NCBI RefSeq assembly: GCF_014201805.1
Contig: NZ_JACHFK010000001.1
Location: forward strand, 1-64,000
Direction: 5' to 3'
DNA: 64,000 nucleotides
From: Deinococcus metalli
GTDB taxonomy: Bacteria; Deinococcota; Deinococci; Deinococcales; Deinococcaceae
Each line of letters opens with the position of its first letter. Position 1 is the stretch's first letter. Position numbers and translations under genes: made by a program. Under the pieces are notes generated by a model. It ran no database searches. It was not told where the DNA came from and worked only from the letters and a program-made list of their open reading frames with translations. Shown piece after piece: positions 50,602-60,109 of this stretch.

Positions 50602-52344
50602 ATGATGGTGCGGATGGACGGCGGCGCGGCGAGCACCGACCCGGACCGGCGGAACTCTCTGCTGGCCGAGTGGCGCTCGCCCCGCACGTGGCGCACCGCC
50701 CTGTACCTGCTGGTGGCGCTGCCGGCCGGTCTGCTCGTCTCCACGCTGCTGGTCGGCAGCGTGATCGGCGGGCTGCTCACGCTGCCGCTGCTGGTGGGGG
50801 CGGGCGTGCTGCTGGGCGCGCTGTGGCTGGTGGGCCTGCTGGGCGACCTGCACCGCGTGCTGGCCGGACTGCTGGACATCCACTTCGCACGGCCGCTGGC
50901 GCCGGTGTCCGGCGGGCTGCTGTCGTGGCTGCGCGCCACCCTGGCCGACCCGGTCACGTACCGCACGCTGCTGTTCCAGCTGATCCAGCCGCCGCTGATC
51001 GTGCTGTGCTGGGTGGTGCTGGGCCTGCTGCTGACGGTCGCGGCGCTGGGGGCGGCGTCGCCGCTGTGGCTGCTGGACCCGGCGGCGTGGCCGGTGGTGT
51101 GGGGCGACCGGACGGTCACGCCCAGTGTGAGTGCGGTCGTGGGCCTGGAGTTCCTCGCGCTGGGCAGCGTGATCGTCCTGGGGGGCGTGATCGACCTGTT
51201 CGGCCGGATGTGGACGCGTCTGGCCGTGGCCCTGCTGGCCCGCGATCCCGGCGCCGAGGCCGCCCGGCGCGAGGTGGTCGCGCTGCGCCGCGCCGCCGGC
51301 CGGGTGGCGCTGGGCGACGACCTGCACGCCACGCTGCTCGACCTGACCGCCCAGGCCAGGGACGCCAGCACCGCCGACGCGGTGATCCTGCTGGGGCGCG
51401 ACGGCACGCTGCTGGCCGGCAGCGGCGCGTGGCCGGACGCGCTGCTGGGCCTGCCGGACCGCCTGCCCGGTCCCGGCGCGGCCGACGTGCGCCGCGCGCC
51501 GGACGGCACGCTGCTCGCCACCCTGCCGGTCACGTTGCCGGCCGCGGCCGGTGGCCCGGAGGGCGGGGTGCTGCGCGCCCGCTACGCGCAGGGTGTGCGG
51601 CCCGGCGGTGACGAACTGGCTTTCCTGCTGTCCATCGCGGACCACGCGGGCACGGCGCTGCACGCCGCGCACCTGATCGCGCGGGCGGGCGCGCGGGCCG
51701 GCGAGCAGGAACGCGCCCGGCTGGCCCGCGAACTGCACGACAGCGTCGCGCAGGCGCTGTACGGCATCACGCTCGGTGCCAAGACGGCGCGCGCGACCCT
51801 GGAGACCGACGCGGCCCGCACCCGCCAGAGCTTGGAGTACACCATCCGGCTCGCGGAGGGCGGCGTGTCCGAGATGAAGGCGCTGCTGTTCAGCCTGCGC
51901 CCGGACGCGCTGGAGGAGGGCGGGCTGGTCGCCGCGCTGCGCCAGCACGCGCACGCGCTGGAGACCCGGCACGGCCTGACCGTGCACGCGGACCTGCGCG
52001 CCGAGCCGCCCCTGACTCCTGAGGCCCAGGCCGCCGCGTACCGCGTGGCGCAGGAGGCGATGCACAACGTCGTGAAGCACGCCCGCGCGGCCCAGGTGTG
52101 GCTGGACGTGCAGGTTGTGCCGGCGCCGGCGGGCGCGGCGCAGGTGGTGCTGAGCGTGCGCGACGACGGGCGCGGCTTCGATCCGCAGCTGCTTTCGCCG
52201 GGCACGCTGGGGCAGCGCAGCATGCGCGAACGGGCGGCCGGAGTGGGCGGCACGCTGGAGGTCCGCAGCACGCCCGGCCAGGGCACCACTGTGGTCCTGC
52301 GGCTGCCGGCCACCGTGCGCGCTGTGCCGGAGGTGAGCGCGTGA
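50602..52344 (+). CDS. Membrane histidine kinase of the NarL/LiaS (HisKA_3) type
   Basis: A 580-residue sensor kinase. Four to five N-terminal hydrophobic segments (about 30-210) form the input domain. A GAF-like region occupies about 235-360 (DLTAQARDASTADAVILLGRDG). The dimerisation helix ERARLARELHDSVAQALYGI holds the phosphorylated His379. The ATPase shows YRVAQEAMHNVVKHARA near 476 and VRDDGRGFDPQLL and GQRSMRERAAGVGG near the end. It is the first gene of a three-gene operon, its stop overlapping the next gene by GTGA. Confidence 0.9.
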   Translation: MMVRMDGGAASTDPDRRNSLLAEWRSPRTWRTALYLLVALPAGLLVSTLLVGSVIGGLLTLPLLVGAGVLLGALWLVGLLGDLHRVLAGLLDIHFARPLAPVSGGLLSWLRATLADPVTYRTLLFQLIQPPLIVLCWVVLGLLLTVAALGAASPLWLLDPAAWPVVWGDRTVTPSVSAVVGLEFLALGSVIVLGGVIDLFGRMWTRLAVALLARDPGAEAARREVVALRRAAGRVALGDDLHATLLDLTAQARDASTADAVILLGRDGTLLAGSGAWPDALLGLPDRLPGPGAADVRRAPDGTLLATLPVTLPAAAGGPEGGVLRARYAQGVRPGGDELAFLLSIADHAGTALHAAHLIARAGARAGEQERARLARELHDSVAQALYGITLGAKTARATLETDAARTRQSLEYTIRLAEGGVSEMKALLFSLRPDALEEGGLVAALRQHAHALETRHGLTVHADLRAEPPLTPEAQAAAYRVAQEAMHNVVKHARAAQVWLDVQVVPAPAGAAQVVLSVRDDGRGFDPQLLSPGTLGQRSMRERAAGVGGTLEVRSTPGQGTTVVLRLPATVRAVPEVSA

Positions 52345-53462
52345 CCGCGTCGCCGCCCGCCCGACCCCTGCCGCCGGTGCTGGGCCGCATGGCGGTGGGC
52401 CTGCTGGTCGCCGGGGCGGGCGCGCTGGTCGCGTGGCAGGGCGTGGGCTTCAGTCCCACGCCGGGCATGGCCGCCCTGAGCACCCCGCTGAGCGTGCCGC
52501 TCGACGACCCCCGCCCGGCCGCGTCCGCCAGCGTGCACCTGCGCGGCGACCGCGTGGACGTGAGCGTGAATGCGCTGGACGCCGGCAGTCCGTGGCTGCT
52601 GCGCGGCTCGGCGCTGCACCGGGGCCGCAACCCGGTCACGCTCGAGACGCAGCGCGACGGCGACCGGCTCAACGCCTCCGTGGCCCTGCGCGTGCAGAAC
52701 ATCGACCGCGGCGGCGTGATCGTGAGCGGCCCGGAACCGCTGCAGCACCACATCGCGCTGGCCCTGTCGCGCGACCTGCCGCTGTCGCTGGCGGCGCAGA
52801 CCAGCAGCGGTGACCAGAGTCTCGACCTGACGACGCTGCGCATCCGCGCCCTGAGCGTGCGCACCGGCAGCGGCGGCCAGCAGCTCACCCTGCCCGCACG
52901 GGCCGCCGGGCCGCTCTCGCTGGTCAGCGCCAGCGGCGACGTCACGGTGCGGGCGCCCACCGGCGCGAGTCCGGAAGCGCTGCGGGTGAACACCCAGAGC
53001 GGCGAGCTGAGCCTGGACCTCGCGGGCGCCCGCACCCTGGCGCTGGGGGCCGGCGCGCTCAGCGGGGACGTGCGCCTGACGCTGCCGGTGTCGTTCGCGC
53101 GCGGCACCGTCACCACGTCCAGCGGCGACGTGACCATCACGGCGCCCGCCACCCTGCGCTCCGGGAACCTCGACGTCCGGACCCAGAGCGGCAACGTGAC
53201 CCTGCGCGTGCCGTCCGCGCTGCGCGTGCGGGTGCGCTTCACGGACCGCGATACCGTGATCCTGCCCCCTGGCACGCCCCCCGCCACCGCGCCGCAACTC
53301 GACGTGTTCGTGGACTCGGGCGGCGAGGTGCGGGTGCAGCGCCCGGACGGCACAGACGTGCCCCTGCCCGGCGCCGCGCCGACGCTGCCGCCCCCCGCGC
53401 CCCCGACCACCCCCGTGCCGCCGCTCAGCGCCGAGCCGACCACTTCCGAGGAGACGCCATGA
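52341..53462 (+). CDS. DUF4097-like beta-repeat protein, LiaG-like
   Basis: A 373-residue protein with one N-terminal membrane segment (about 14-34). A long region of beta repeats follows, typical of DUF4097: LVSASGDVTVRAPTG, VNTQSGELSLDLAGA, TTSSGDVTITAPATL, VRTQSGNVTLRVPS. A Pro-rich tail follows. Such proteins sit on the outer face of the membrane and in Bacillus LiaG is of this kind. It is co-translated with a kinase before and a response regulator after, so a role in sensing or envelope response is likely, though inferred. Confidence 0.82.
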   Translation: MTASPPARPLPPVLGRMAVGLLVAGAGALVAWQGVGFSPTPGMAALSTPLSVPLDDPRPAASASVHLRGDRVDVSVNALDAGSPWLLRGSALHRGRNPVTLETQRDGDRLNASVALRVQNIDRGGVIVSGPEPLQHHIALALSRDLPLSLAAQTSSGDQSLDLTTLRIRALSVRTGSGGQQLTLPARAAGPLSLVSASGDVTVRAPTGASPEALRVNTQSGELSLDLAGARTLALGAGALSGDVRLTLPVSFARGTVTTSSGDVTITAPATLRSGNLDVRTQSGNVTLRVPSALRVRVRFTDRDTVILPPGTPPATAPQLDVFVDSGGEVRVQRPDGTDVPLPGAAPTLPPPAPPTTPVPPLSAEPTTSEETP

Positions 53463-54124
53463 CCACTTCCCCCCCTTCCCCCGCGGTGCGCGTGCTGCTC
53501 GTCGACGACCACGCGGTCGTCCGTCAGGGCCTGCGCCTGTTCCTGGGCCTCGACCCGCAGATCGAGGTGGTCGGTGAGGCCGCCAACGGCGAGGAGGCGC
53601 TCGCGGAGGCCGACGCCCTGATCCCGGACGTGATCGTGATGGACCTGATGATGCCTGTGATGGACGGCATCACCGCCACCCGTGCGCTGCGAAAGCGCCT
53701 GCCCGACACCGAGATCATCGCCCTGACCTCCACCCTGGAGGAGCACAAGGTGAACGGGGCGATCGAGGCGGGCGCGATCAGCTACATGCTCAAGGACGCG
53801 AGTTCCGACACCCTCGCGGACGCCATCCACGCGGCGGCGCGCGGCGAGGTGCGGCTGCACCCGGAAGCCGCCAAGCGCCTGGTGCGCGACTTCCGCGGCG
53901 GCGAGATGCGCGAGACCCTGACGCCCAAGGAGACCATCGTGCTGCAACTCATCGCGCACGGGTACTCCAACCGCGACATCGCCGCGGACCAGGGCGTGTC
54001 CGAGGCGACCGTGAAGACCCACGTGAGCCGCCTGCTGGGCAAGCTGGGGCTGGACAGCCGCACCCAGGCGGCGCTGTACGCCCTCAAGCAGGGCATCGCC
54101 AGCCTGGACGGCGTGGAGCTGTAG
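53459..54124 (+). CDS. NarL/LiaR-type response regulator
   Basis: A 221-residue regulator. The receiver domain (VLLVDDHAVVRQGLRLFLG, phosphoacceptor Asp62 in VIVMDLMMP, then ALTS and YMLKD) is followed by a LuxR-type HTH (LTPKETIVLQLIAHGYSNRDIAADQGVSEATVKTHVSRLLGKLGL, residues 156-200). The ATG at 53459 overlaps the upstream gene stop. It is the partner of the kinase at 50602. Its targets are unknown. Confidence 0.93.
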   Translation: MTTSPPSPAVRVLLVDDHAVVRQGLRLFLGLDPQIEVVGEAANGEEALAEADALIPDVIVMDLMMPVMDGITATRALRKRLPDTEIIALTSTLEEHKVNGAIEAGAISYMLKDASSDTLADAIHAAARGEVRLHPEAAKRLVRDFRGGEMRETLTPKETIVLQLIAHGYSNRDIAADQGVSEATVKTHVSRLLGKLGLDSRTQAALYALKQGIASLDGVEL

Positions 54125-54145
54125 CACTGCAGGCGGGCTGTCCGC

Positions 54146-54151
54146 TATAGT
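54146..54151 (+). promoter_or_regulatory. -10 box of the XRE-GNAT operon (leaderless GTG)
   Basis: TATAGT, six bases before the GTG at 54158, the only leaderless GTG with the tight six-base spacing in this window. Confidence 0.55.
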
Positions 54152-54157
54152 GGACGG

Positions 54158-54724
54158 GTGACCACTATGTTGGACGAGGCGGGGACCCAGCTCGCGCAGC
54201 GCCTGCGGCTGGAGAGGGAAGCGCGCGGGTGGTCGCTGGCCGACCTCGCCGCGCGCTCCGGCGTGGCGAAGGCCAGCATCAGCAAGATCGAGCGCGGCGA
54301 GATGAGCCCCACCGCCGCGCTGCTGGTGCGGCTGGCCGCGGCCTTCGACCTGACCCTGGCGGGCCTGCTGCTGCGCGCCGAGGCGGGCGGCGACCGCGTG
54401 GTCCGCGCCGCCGACCAGCCGGTGTGGCGTGACCCCGAGACCGGCTACACCCGCACCCAGGTGTACATGCGCCCCGACCACCCGGTCGAGGTCGTGCGGG
54501 TCGTCATGCCGCCCGGCCAGCGGGCGCACCTGCCGGCGTCCAGCTACGCCCGCATCCGGCAGGTGCTGTGGGTGCAGTCGGGCACCCTGACCGTCACCGA
54601 GGGCCACGAGCGCCACGAGCTGGACGCCGGCGACGCCCTGGGCTTCGGCCCGCCCGCCGACGTCGTGATCGCCAACGAATCGGCCTCGCCGTGCACCTAC
54701 GCCATCGCCCTCGCCCGGAGCTGA
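54158..54724 (+). CDS. XRE-family regulator with C-terminal cupin domain
   Basis: A 188-residue protein. The N-terminal HTH (LAQRLRLEREARGWSLADLAARSGVAKASISKIERGEMSPTAALLVRLAAAF, residues 11-65) is followed by a cupin fold (VVRVVMPPGQRAHLPASS, GTLTVTEGHERHELDAGDALGFGPPADV). This XRE-cupin type often controls small-molecule metabolism, including transport or acetylation genes next to it. The GTG start is inferred from the -10 box six bases away. The following acetyltransferase gene lies two bases after its stop. Confidence 0.9.
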   Translation: MTTMLDEAGTQLAQRLRLEREARGWSLADLAARSGVAKASISKIERGEMSPTAALLVRLAAAFDLTLAGLLLRAEAGGDRVVRAADQPVWRDPETGYTRTQVYMRPDHPVEVVRVVMPPGQRAHLPASSYARIRQVLWVQSGTLTVTEGHERHELDAGDALGFGPPADVVIANESASPCTYAIALARS

Positions 54725-54726
54725 CC

Positions 54727-55254
54727 ATGAGTGATGCCCGAATTGCCCCGCTGACCGCCGATACCCACACCCTGGACCAGCTCACGGCTCTGCTCGTGGA
54801 GACCGTCGCGCACGGCGGGTCCGTCAGTTTCATGCACCCGCTGCCACCCGAACAGGCCCGCGCGTTCTGGCAGGGCTCGCTGGACGCGGCGCGGGCGGGC
54901 GGGCGCGTCCTGTACGGCGCGTGGGACGGTGACACGCTGGCGAGCACCGTCACGCTGCTGCTCGACGTGCCGCCCAACCAGCCGCACCGCGCCGAGATCG
55001 CCAAGATGATGACCCGCTCCGCGTACCGCGGCCGGGGGCTCGCCACCGCCCTGCTGCGAGCCGCCGAGGCCGAGGCGACCCGCCGGGGCCGCACCCTGCT
55101 CGTGCTCGACACGTCCGTGGACGGCGGCGCGTCAAAGCTCTACGAGGGCGCCGGCTACATCCTGGTCGGCGAGATCCCGGACTACGCCCTCACGCCGGAC
55201 GGTCGGCTCAACGGCACGCTGATCTACTACAAGCGGCTGCCCGCCCAGACCTGA
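54727..55254 (+). CDS. GNAT-family N-acetyltransferase
   Basis: A 175-residue GNAT enzyme that transfers acetyl from acetyl-CoA to an amine. The acetyl-CoA loop RSAYRGRGLATALLRAAEAEATRRGRTLLVLDT is near residue 97-130, followed by ASKLYEGAGYILVGEIPDYALTPDG, typical of the family. It starts two bases after the XRE gene and is probably regulated by it. The substrate is unknown. Confidence 0.9.
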   Translation: MSDARIAPLTADTHTLDQLTALLVETVAHGGSVSFMHPLPPEQARAFWQGSLDAARAGGRVLYGAWDGDTLASTVTLLLDVPPNQPHRAEIAKMMTRSAYRGRGLATALLRAAEAEATRRGRTLLVLDTSVDGGASKLYEGAGYILVGEIPDYALTPDGRLNGTLIYYKRLPAQT

Positions 55255-55255
55255 A

Positions 55256-55286
55256 GGGGCCGCGGACATGCTTCGTCCGCGGCCCC
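55256..55286. terminator. Bidirectional terminator between GNAT and hemQ
   Basis: A perfect 12-bp stem GGGGCCGCGGAC (55256-55267) with its complement at 55275-55286, loop of 7, between convergent genes. Confidence 0.75.
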
Positions 55287-55301
55287 CAGGAGGTCGTGCC
55301 C

Positions 55302-56125
<824 letters not shown>

Positions 56126-56129
<4 letters not shown>

Positions 56130-57169
56130 TGGGCCACCACTTCGCCGCGCAGGTCCCGCTCCATGCCGAAGTTCGCGCGGTATAGCGCCTGAATGGCGTC
56201 GTACTCGGCGCCCATCAGCGGCGCGGCGTCGAAGGCCTGCACGTACTCGTCCAGCCCCACCGCGGAGTAGATGTTCGGCAGCACGCTCGCCATGGCTGGC
56301 GAACGCAGTGCGAACTGGATCGCGAGCTGCCCGATGGTGCGCCCGCGTCCCGCCACGAACTGCTCGTTGATCTGCTCGACCTTCTTCAGTCCGTCCTCCA
56401 TCCACGCCTTGCGCCGGGCGTTGGTGGTCAGGCGCCAGTTGCGGTGGTCACCCGGCTCGAACTCGGTGTCCAGCGTCATGTACCCCTCCAGCAGCCCCGA
56501 GGCGTGCGGCACGCGGGCCACCACGCCCACGCCGACGTCCTCGGCCACCGGCAGGATGCGCTCGCCCAGCATCTGCTCCAGCAGGTTGTAGATGATCTGC
56601 GTGGGCGCGCGGCGGTCGCGGACGCTGCTGACCCCCTCCTCGATCTGGCGCTCGTTCAGGGCCGGGCCCAGCGCCGTGCCGTACGCGCGGATCAGCCCCT
56701 CGGCCTTCGCCCTGTCCAGTTCCGCCCACAGGTCGTCCGCCAGGGCCGAGCCGGGCTGGAGCGCGTCCATGCGCGGGTTGTGCAGCTGGTAGTAGTCGAT
56801 GTAGTCCGTTCCCAGGCGCCTGAGGCTCCCCTCCAGCGCCCGGCGAAGGTGCGCCGGCGACCAGTCGTGCGGCCGTTCCTGCTGCCCGGCGCGTTCCGGG
56901 TTGTTGTAGATGTCATAGCCGAACTTCGTGCCGATCACGATACGGTCGCGCACGTCACCCAGGGCCTCGCGCTGCAGCTCCTCGGCGCGGCCCGAGGCGT
57001 AGGTGTCGGCGTTGTCGAAGAAGGTCACGCCGAGGTCGAAGGCGCGGCGCAGCAGCTGCTTGCCCATGCCCTCGTCCTTGACGCCCCACCACGTCGTGCC
57101 CACGGTCCACACGCCGAATCCGACCGCGCTGACGGTCAGGTCGGTGCCCTGCAACTTGCGGTATTCCAT
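56126..57169 (-). CDS. Aldo/keto reductase
   Basis: A 347-residue NADPH-dependent TIM-barrel reductase. [24 protein letters not shown] begins it; [15 protein letters not shown] near residue 52 carries the catalytic Asp and Tyr, with Lys in [24 protein letters not shown] near 130 places Asn after His, a variation on the usual LHx[27 protein letters not shown] is near the C-terminal NADPH site. The ATG at 57169 is preceded by AATAGT six bases upstream, an imperfect -10 box. It is followed by hemQ in an overlapping operon. Confidence 0.88.
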
Positions 57170-57358
57170 GCCCGCACTATTCCACCGTCCGCCGGGGATG
57201 GATGGCCCGCACCTGACCACACGATGTGAACTGTCCTGTGAAGGAATGAACACCGCTGCCCCTGAATGGGCTGCCTGCCAACGAGGGAAATGTCATAGTG
57301 GACTCACGTCTTCCACATCCGCGCCGAGCGCTTTCCTCACTTCTGTTCAGGAGCCTGC

Positions 57359-59668
57359 ATGCCGCGAATTCCCGTCCGTCTCGCCTCGACCCTCTTGCTC
57401 ACCGGCGTTCTGGCTGCATGTAGTCAGACGCCCGCGCCGACCACCGAAGACACGTTGCCGCCCGGCAGTCCCTACGCGGGCGGCGCTTCCTATCCCTGGA
57501 GCGACCGCCTCGAAGCACCTGTCGCCGACCCCTACGCCGCCGGCCGCGACTACCCGTGGTCATCCCCCCAGGCCGCCAGCACCCTGGCCACGCAGGGGTT
57601 GAGCGCAGGGGTGAATCAGCTCAGCGACCTGCCGTGGACGTCCGCCAGCAACTTCTGGGGTCCCATCTCGCGGGACAAGAGCAACGGCGAGCAGGGTGAA
57701 TTCGACGGCCACACGCTCACCATCGGCGGACAGACCTTCGCCAAGGGGCTGGGCGTCCACGCCGACAGCACGGTCAAGTACGCACTGAACGCGCAGTGCA
57801 GCGCCTTCACGGCCAGTGTCGGGATCGACGACGAGGTCGGCACTCTGGGCCGGGCGACGTTCCAGGTGCTGGGGGATGGCAAGGTGCTGTACACCAGCCC
57901 GGAACTGACGGGTGCGGACACGGCGAAGGCGGTGTCCGTGAACGTCTCGGGCGTCAGGGAACTGACCCTGAACGTGCTCAAGGGCGCGAACACGTACTAC
58001 GACCACTCGGACTGGGCGGACGCGAAGGTCACGTGTCAGGCGCTGAAGCCGAGTGGCACGGTGTATGTGAGCGACCTGGCGTACACCAGCGCCACCAACG
58101 GGTGGGGGCCAGTCGAGATCGACCGCAGCAATGGCGAGCAGGGGCAGTTCGACGGCAAGCCCATCACGGTCGAGGACCAGGTCTACGCCAAGGGTCTGGG
58201 TGTGCACGCGAACTCGGCGATCACGTACGACCTCGGTGGGCAGTGCACGGCGTTCGAGTCTGTCGTTGGCGTGGACGACGAAGTCGAAGCGCGGGGATCG
58301 GTGGTGTTCCAGGTGTTCGGTGACGGCCGCAAGCTCTACGAGAGCAGTGTGCTTCAGGGGGGAGTACGCAACTATTACCCCGTGGCGCGGGCCAACGTGA
58401 CCGGCGTGCGTGAACTGAAACTGGTCGTCACGGACTTCGGCGACGGCAAAAACTTCGATCACGCCGACTGGGCTGACGCCAAGCTCGCGTGCTCCACGCC
58501 CGGCGCCTCCGGCACGTTCGACCCCACCTTCGGCGTTGCGGGGCACGCCAACGTCGGTGGTGTCGACAGCGTCGTGGAACCGGACACTTCCGTGGTGCTG
58601 CTCGGGGCCGACTTCACGGTCAAGCGCGTGTCGTCTGCGGGCATTGTGAGTGCGGCGGGTGCCGCCGTTGTTCCCGGCGGGACGGCCATGGCGCTGGCCC
58701 GCCAGGCGAACGGCAACCTCGTGGCGGTCGGTCAGGCGAATAGCGCCGTGGTGGTCGTGCGGTACCTGCCGAGCCTTCAGCCCGATCCGAGCTTCGGCAC
58801 GGGCGGCGTGGTCGTGGTGCAGTACGGCCAGGCGGTGCCCGACGCCCTGTTTGGACCGACCGCGGCCGTGTCATCCGGCCGCGACGTGGCCGTTCAGGCA
58901 GATGGAGGGGTGGTGATCGTCGGGACGGCCAGCCGGGCATTCACGTCATCCCCTGGTGTGCGCATCTTGACTCCGCAGTTCCTCGTCGCGCGTCTCAGCG
59001 TCACCGGGACGGTAGACACCACCTTCGGAAACGGCGGCTCGGTCGTGTCCGGGGGAGAAGATTATCTGAGCCCCCAGTACCGCAATGATGGCGCTGTAAA
59101 CGACATGCTCTCCGCCGTCGCTCTCCAGCCGGACGGGCGCATCGTCGCCGTGGGCAGTTCGGAGTACATCAGTCAGTACACCCCCTTCGTGTTCCGCTTC
59201 CAGACGAATGGGCAGCTCGACCCGAGCTTCTGCGGCGACGGTATCTGTGGCGTGTTCACCCAGGCTGGGTACGGTGATCTGCTGCGGGCTCTGCTGATCG
59301 AGCCGGACGGCAGCATCGTCGTCGGCGGGGCCACCGAGCGCTTCCAGACCCTGGCCGTCATTGCGCGCCTCACCTCCTCCGGCGCGCAGGCCGGCGGCGC
59401 GATTTTCCAGATCGCCGATTACTTCTACGAGCAGGGCTCCATCTACAGTCTGGCGCGCCAGGGCGACGGCAAGATCGTGTTCGGGGCTGTGACCCGCAAC
59501 GACCGTGGACTCGGGCGCCTGAACGCGGACTTCACTCTTGACACGACCTTTGGTGATCTGGGTACCGGCTATGTCCGGGTGCAGACCGGGATCACCTCCG
59601 TGAACATCGACCCCCTGAACCGCATCGTGGCCAGCGGAGCGACCGACACGGTGCGCGTCCTGCCCTGA
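57359..59668 (+). CDS. Lipoprotein with two NPCBM-type domains and a repeat propeller
   Basis: A 769-residue exported lipoprotein. The signal peptide ends in LAAC (acylated Cys at residue 21). Two NPCBM/NEW2 carbohydrate-binding-like domains follow: SDLPWTSASNFWGPISRDKSNGEQGEFDG with LGVHADSTVKYAL (about 90-225), and SDLAYTSATNGWGPVEIDRSNGEQGQFDG with LGVHANSAITYDL (about 237-375). From about 380 there are DUF5122-type propeller repeats (GTFDPTFGVAGHANV, VSVTGTVDTTFGNGG-like units, ALQPDGRIVAVG). It may bind surface glycans. Its base composition looks less GC-rich in parts. CAGGAG precedes the ATG. Confidence 0.86.
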   Translation: MPRIPVRLASTLLLTGVLAACSQTPAPTTEDTLPPGSPYAGGASYPWSDRLEAPVADPYAAGRDYPWSSPQAASTLATQGLSAGVNQLSDLPWTSASNFWGPISRDKSNGEQGEFDGHTLTIGGQTFAKGLGVHADSTVKYALNAQCSAFTASVGIDDEVGTLGRATFQVLGDGKVLYTSPELTGADTAKAVSVNVSGVRELTLNVLKGANTYYDHSDWADAKVTCQALKPSGTVYVSDLAYTSATNGWGPVEIDRSNGEQGQFDGKPITVEDQVYAKGLGVHANSAITYDLGGQCTAFESVVGVDDEVEARGSVVFQVFGDGRKLYESSVLQGGVRNYYPVARANVTGVRELKLVVTDFGDGKNFDHADWADAKLACSTPGASGTFDPTFGVAGHANVGGVDSVVEPDTSVVLLGADFTVKRVSSAGIVSAAGAAVVPGGTAMALARQANGNLVAVGQANSAVVVVRYLPSLQPDPSFGTGGVVVVQYGQAVPDALFGPTAAVSSGRDVAVQADGGVVIVGTASRAFTSSPGVRILTPQFLVARLSVTGTVDTTFGNGGSVVSGGEDYLSPQYRNDGAVNDMLSAVALQPDGRIVAVGSSEYISQYTPFVFRFQTNGQLDPSFCGDGICGVFTQAGYGDLLRALLIEPDGSIVVGGATERFQTLAVIARLTSSGAQAGGAIFQIADYFYEQGSIYSLARQGDGKIVFGAVTRNDRGLGRLNADFTLDTTFGDLGTGYVRVQTGITSVNIDPLNRIVASGATDTVRVLP

Positions 59669-59684
59669 CCTCCCCCTGTTCAGC

Positions 59685-59713
59685 AAGGCCGCCCTGCACG
59701 TCCGGGCGGCCTT
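59685..59713 (+). terminator. Terminator after the NPCBM lipoprotein gene
   Basis: A 10-bp stem AAGGCCGCCC (59685-59694) with GGGCGGCCTT (59704-59713), loop of 9. The T-run is short (TT), so it is a moderate call. Confidence 0.68.
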
Positions 59714-59730
59714 GGCGTGTGCCGGCGCGC

Positions 59731-59736
59731 TACCCT
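59731..59736 (+). promoter_or_regulatory. -10 box of the VOC gene (leaderless)
   Basis: TACCCT, six bases before the ATG at 59743. Confidence 0.5.
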
Positions 59737-59742
59737 CGGCGC

Positions 59743-60105
59743 ATGCTCAAGCACGTGTCCTTCCTGTCCCGTGATCTGCCCGCGACCCTGGCCTTCTACG
59801 AGGGGCTGGGCGGCGTGGTCGAGAAGGACGTCGTGACCGCCGAGGGGTACCGGCGCGGCGTGGTGCGCGTGGGCGAAGGCCGCCTCCAGTTCTTCCAGAT
59901 TACGGGTGAGGTGCCGGCCCCGCACGGGCACTGGGCAGAGCACATCGCCGTGTCTGTCCGCGATCTGCGCTCTGTGCTGGCCGCGCTGCGGACGGCGGGC
60001 GCGACGGTCACGCGCGACCTCCAGCCCAGCCCGGGTGGGCGGGACATGGCGTTCGTGCTCGATCCGGACGGGCGGCAGGTGGAACTGCTGGAAGCAGACG
60101 CCTGA
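59743..60105 (+). CDS. VOC-family protein (glyoxalase/dioxygenase fold)
   Basis: A 120-residue protein. MLKHVSFLSRDLPATLAFYEGLGG starts a beta-alpha-beta-beta-beta unit, repeated as HIAVSVRDLRSVLAALRTAGATV. AFVLDPDGRQVELLE gives the final metal-binding Glu. The VOC family includes glyoxalase I, ring-cleaving dioxygenases and resistance proteins; nothing here chooses among them. The ATG at 59743 is leaderless. It is convergent with the AI-2E-type gene, four bases from its end. Confidence 0.85.
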   Translation: MLKHVSFLSRDLPATLAFYEGLGGVVEKDVVTAEGYRRGVVRVGEGRLQFFQITGEVPAPHGHWAEHIAVSVRDLRSVLAALRTAGATVTRDLQPSPGGRDMAFVLDPDGRQVELLEADA

Positions 60106-60109
60106 AGCG

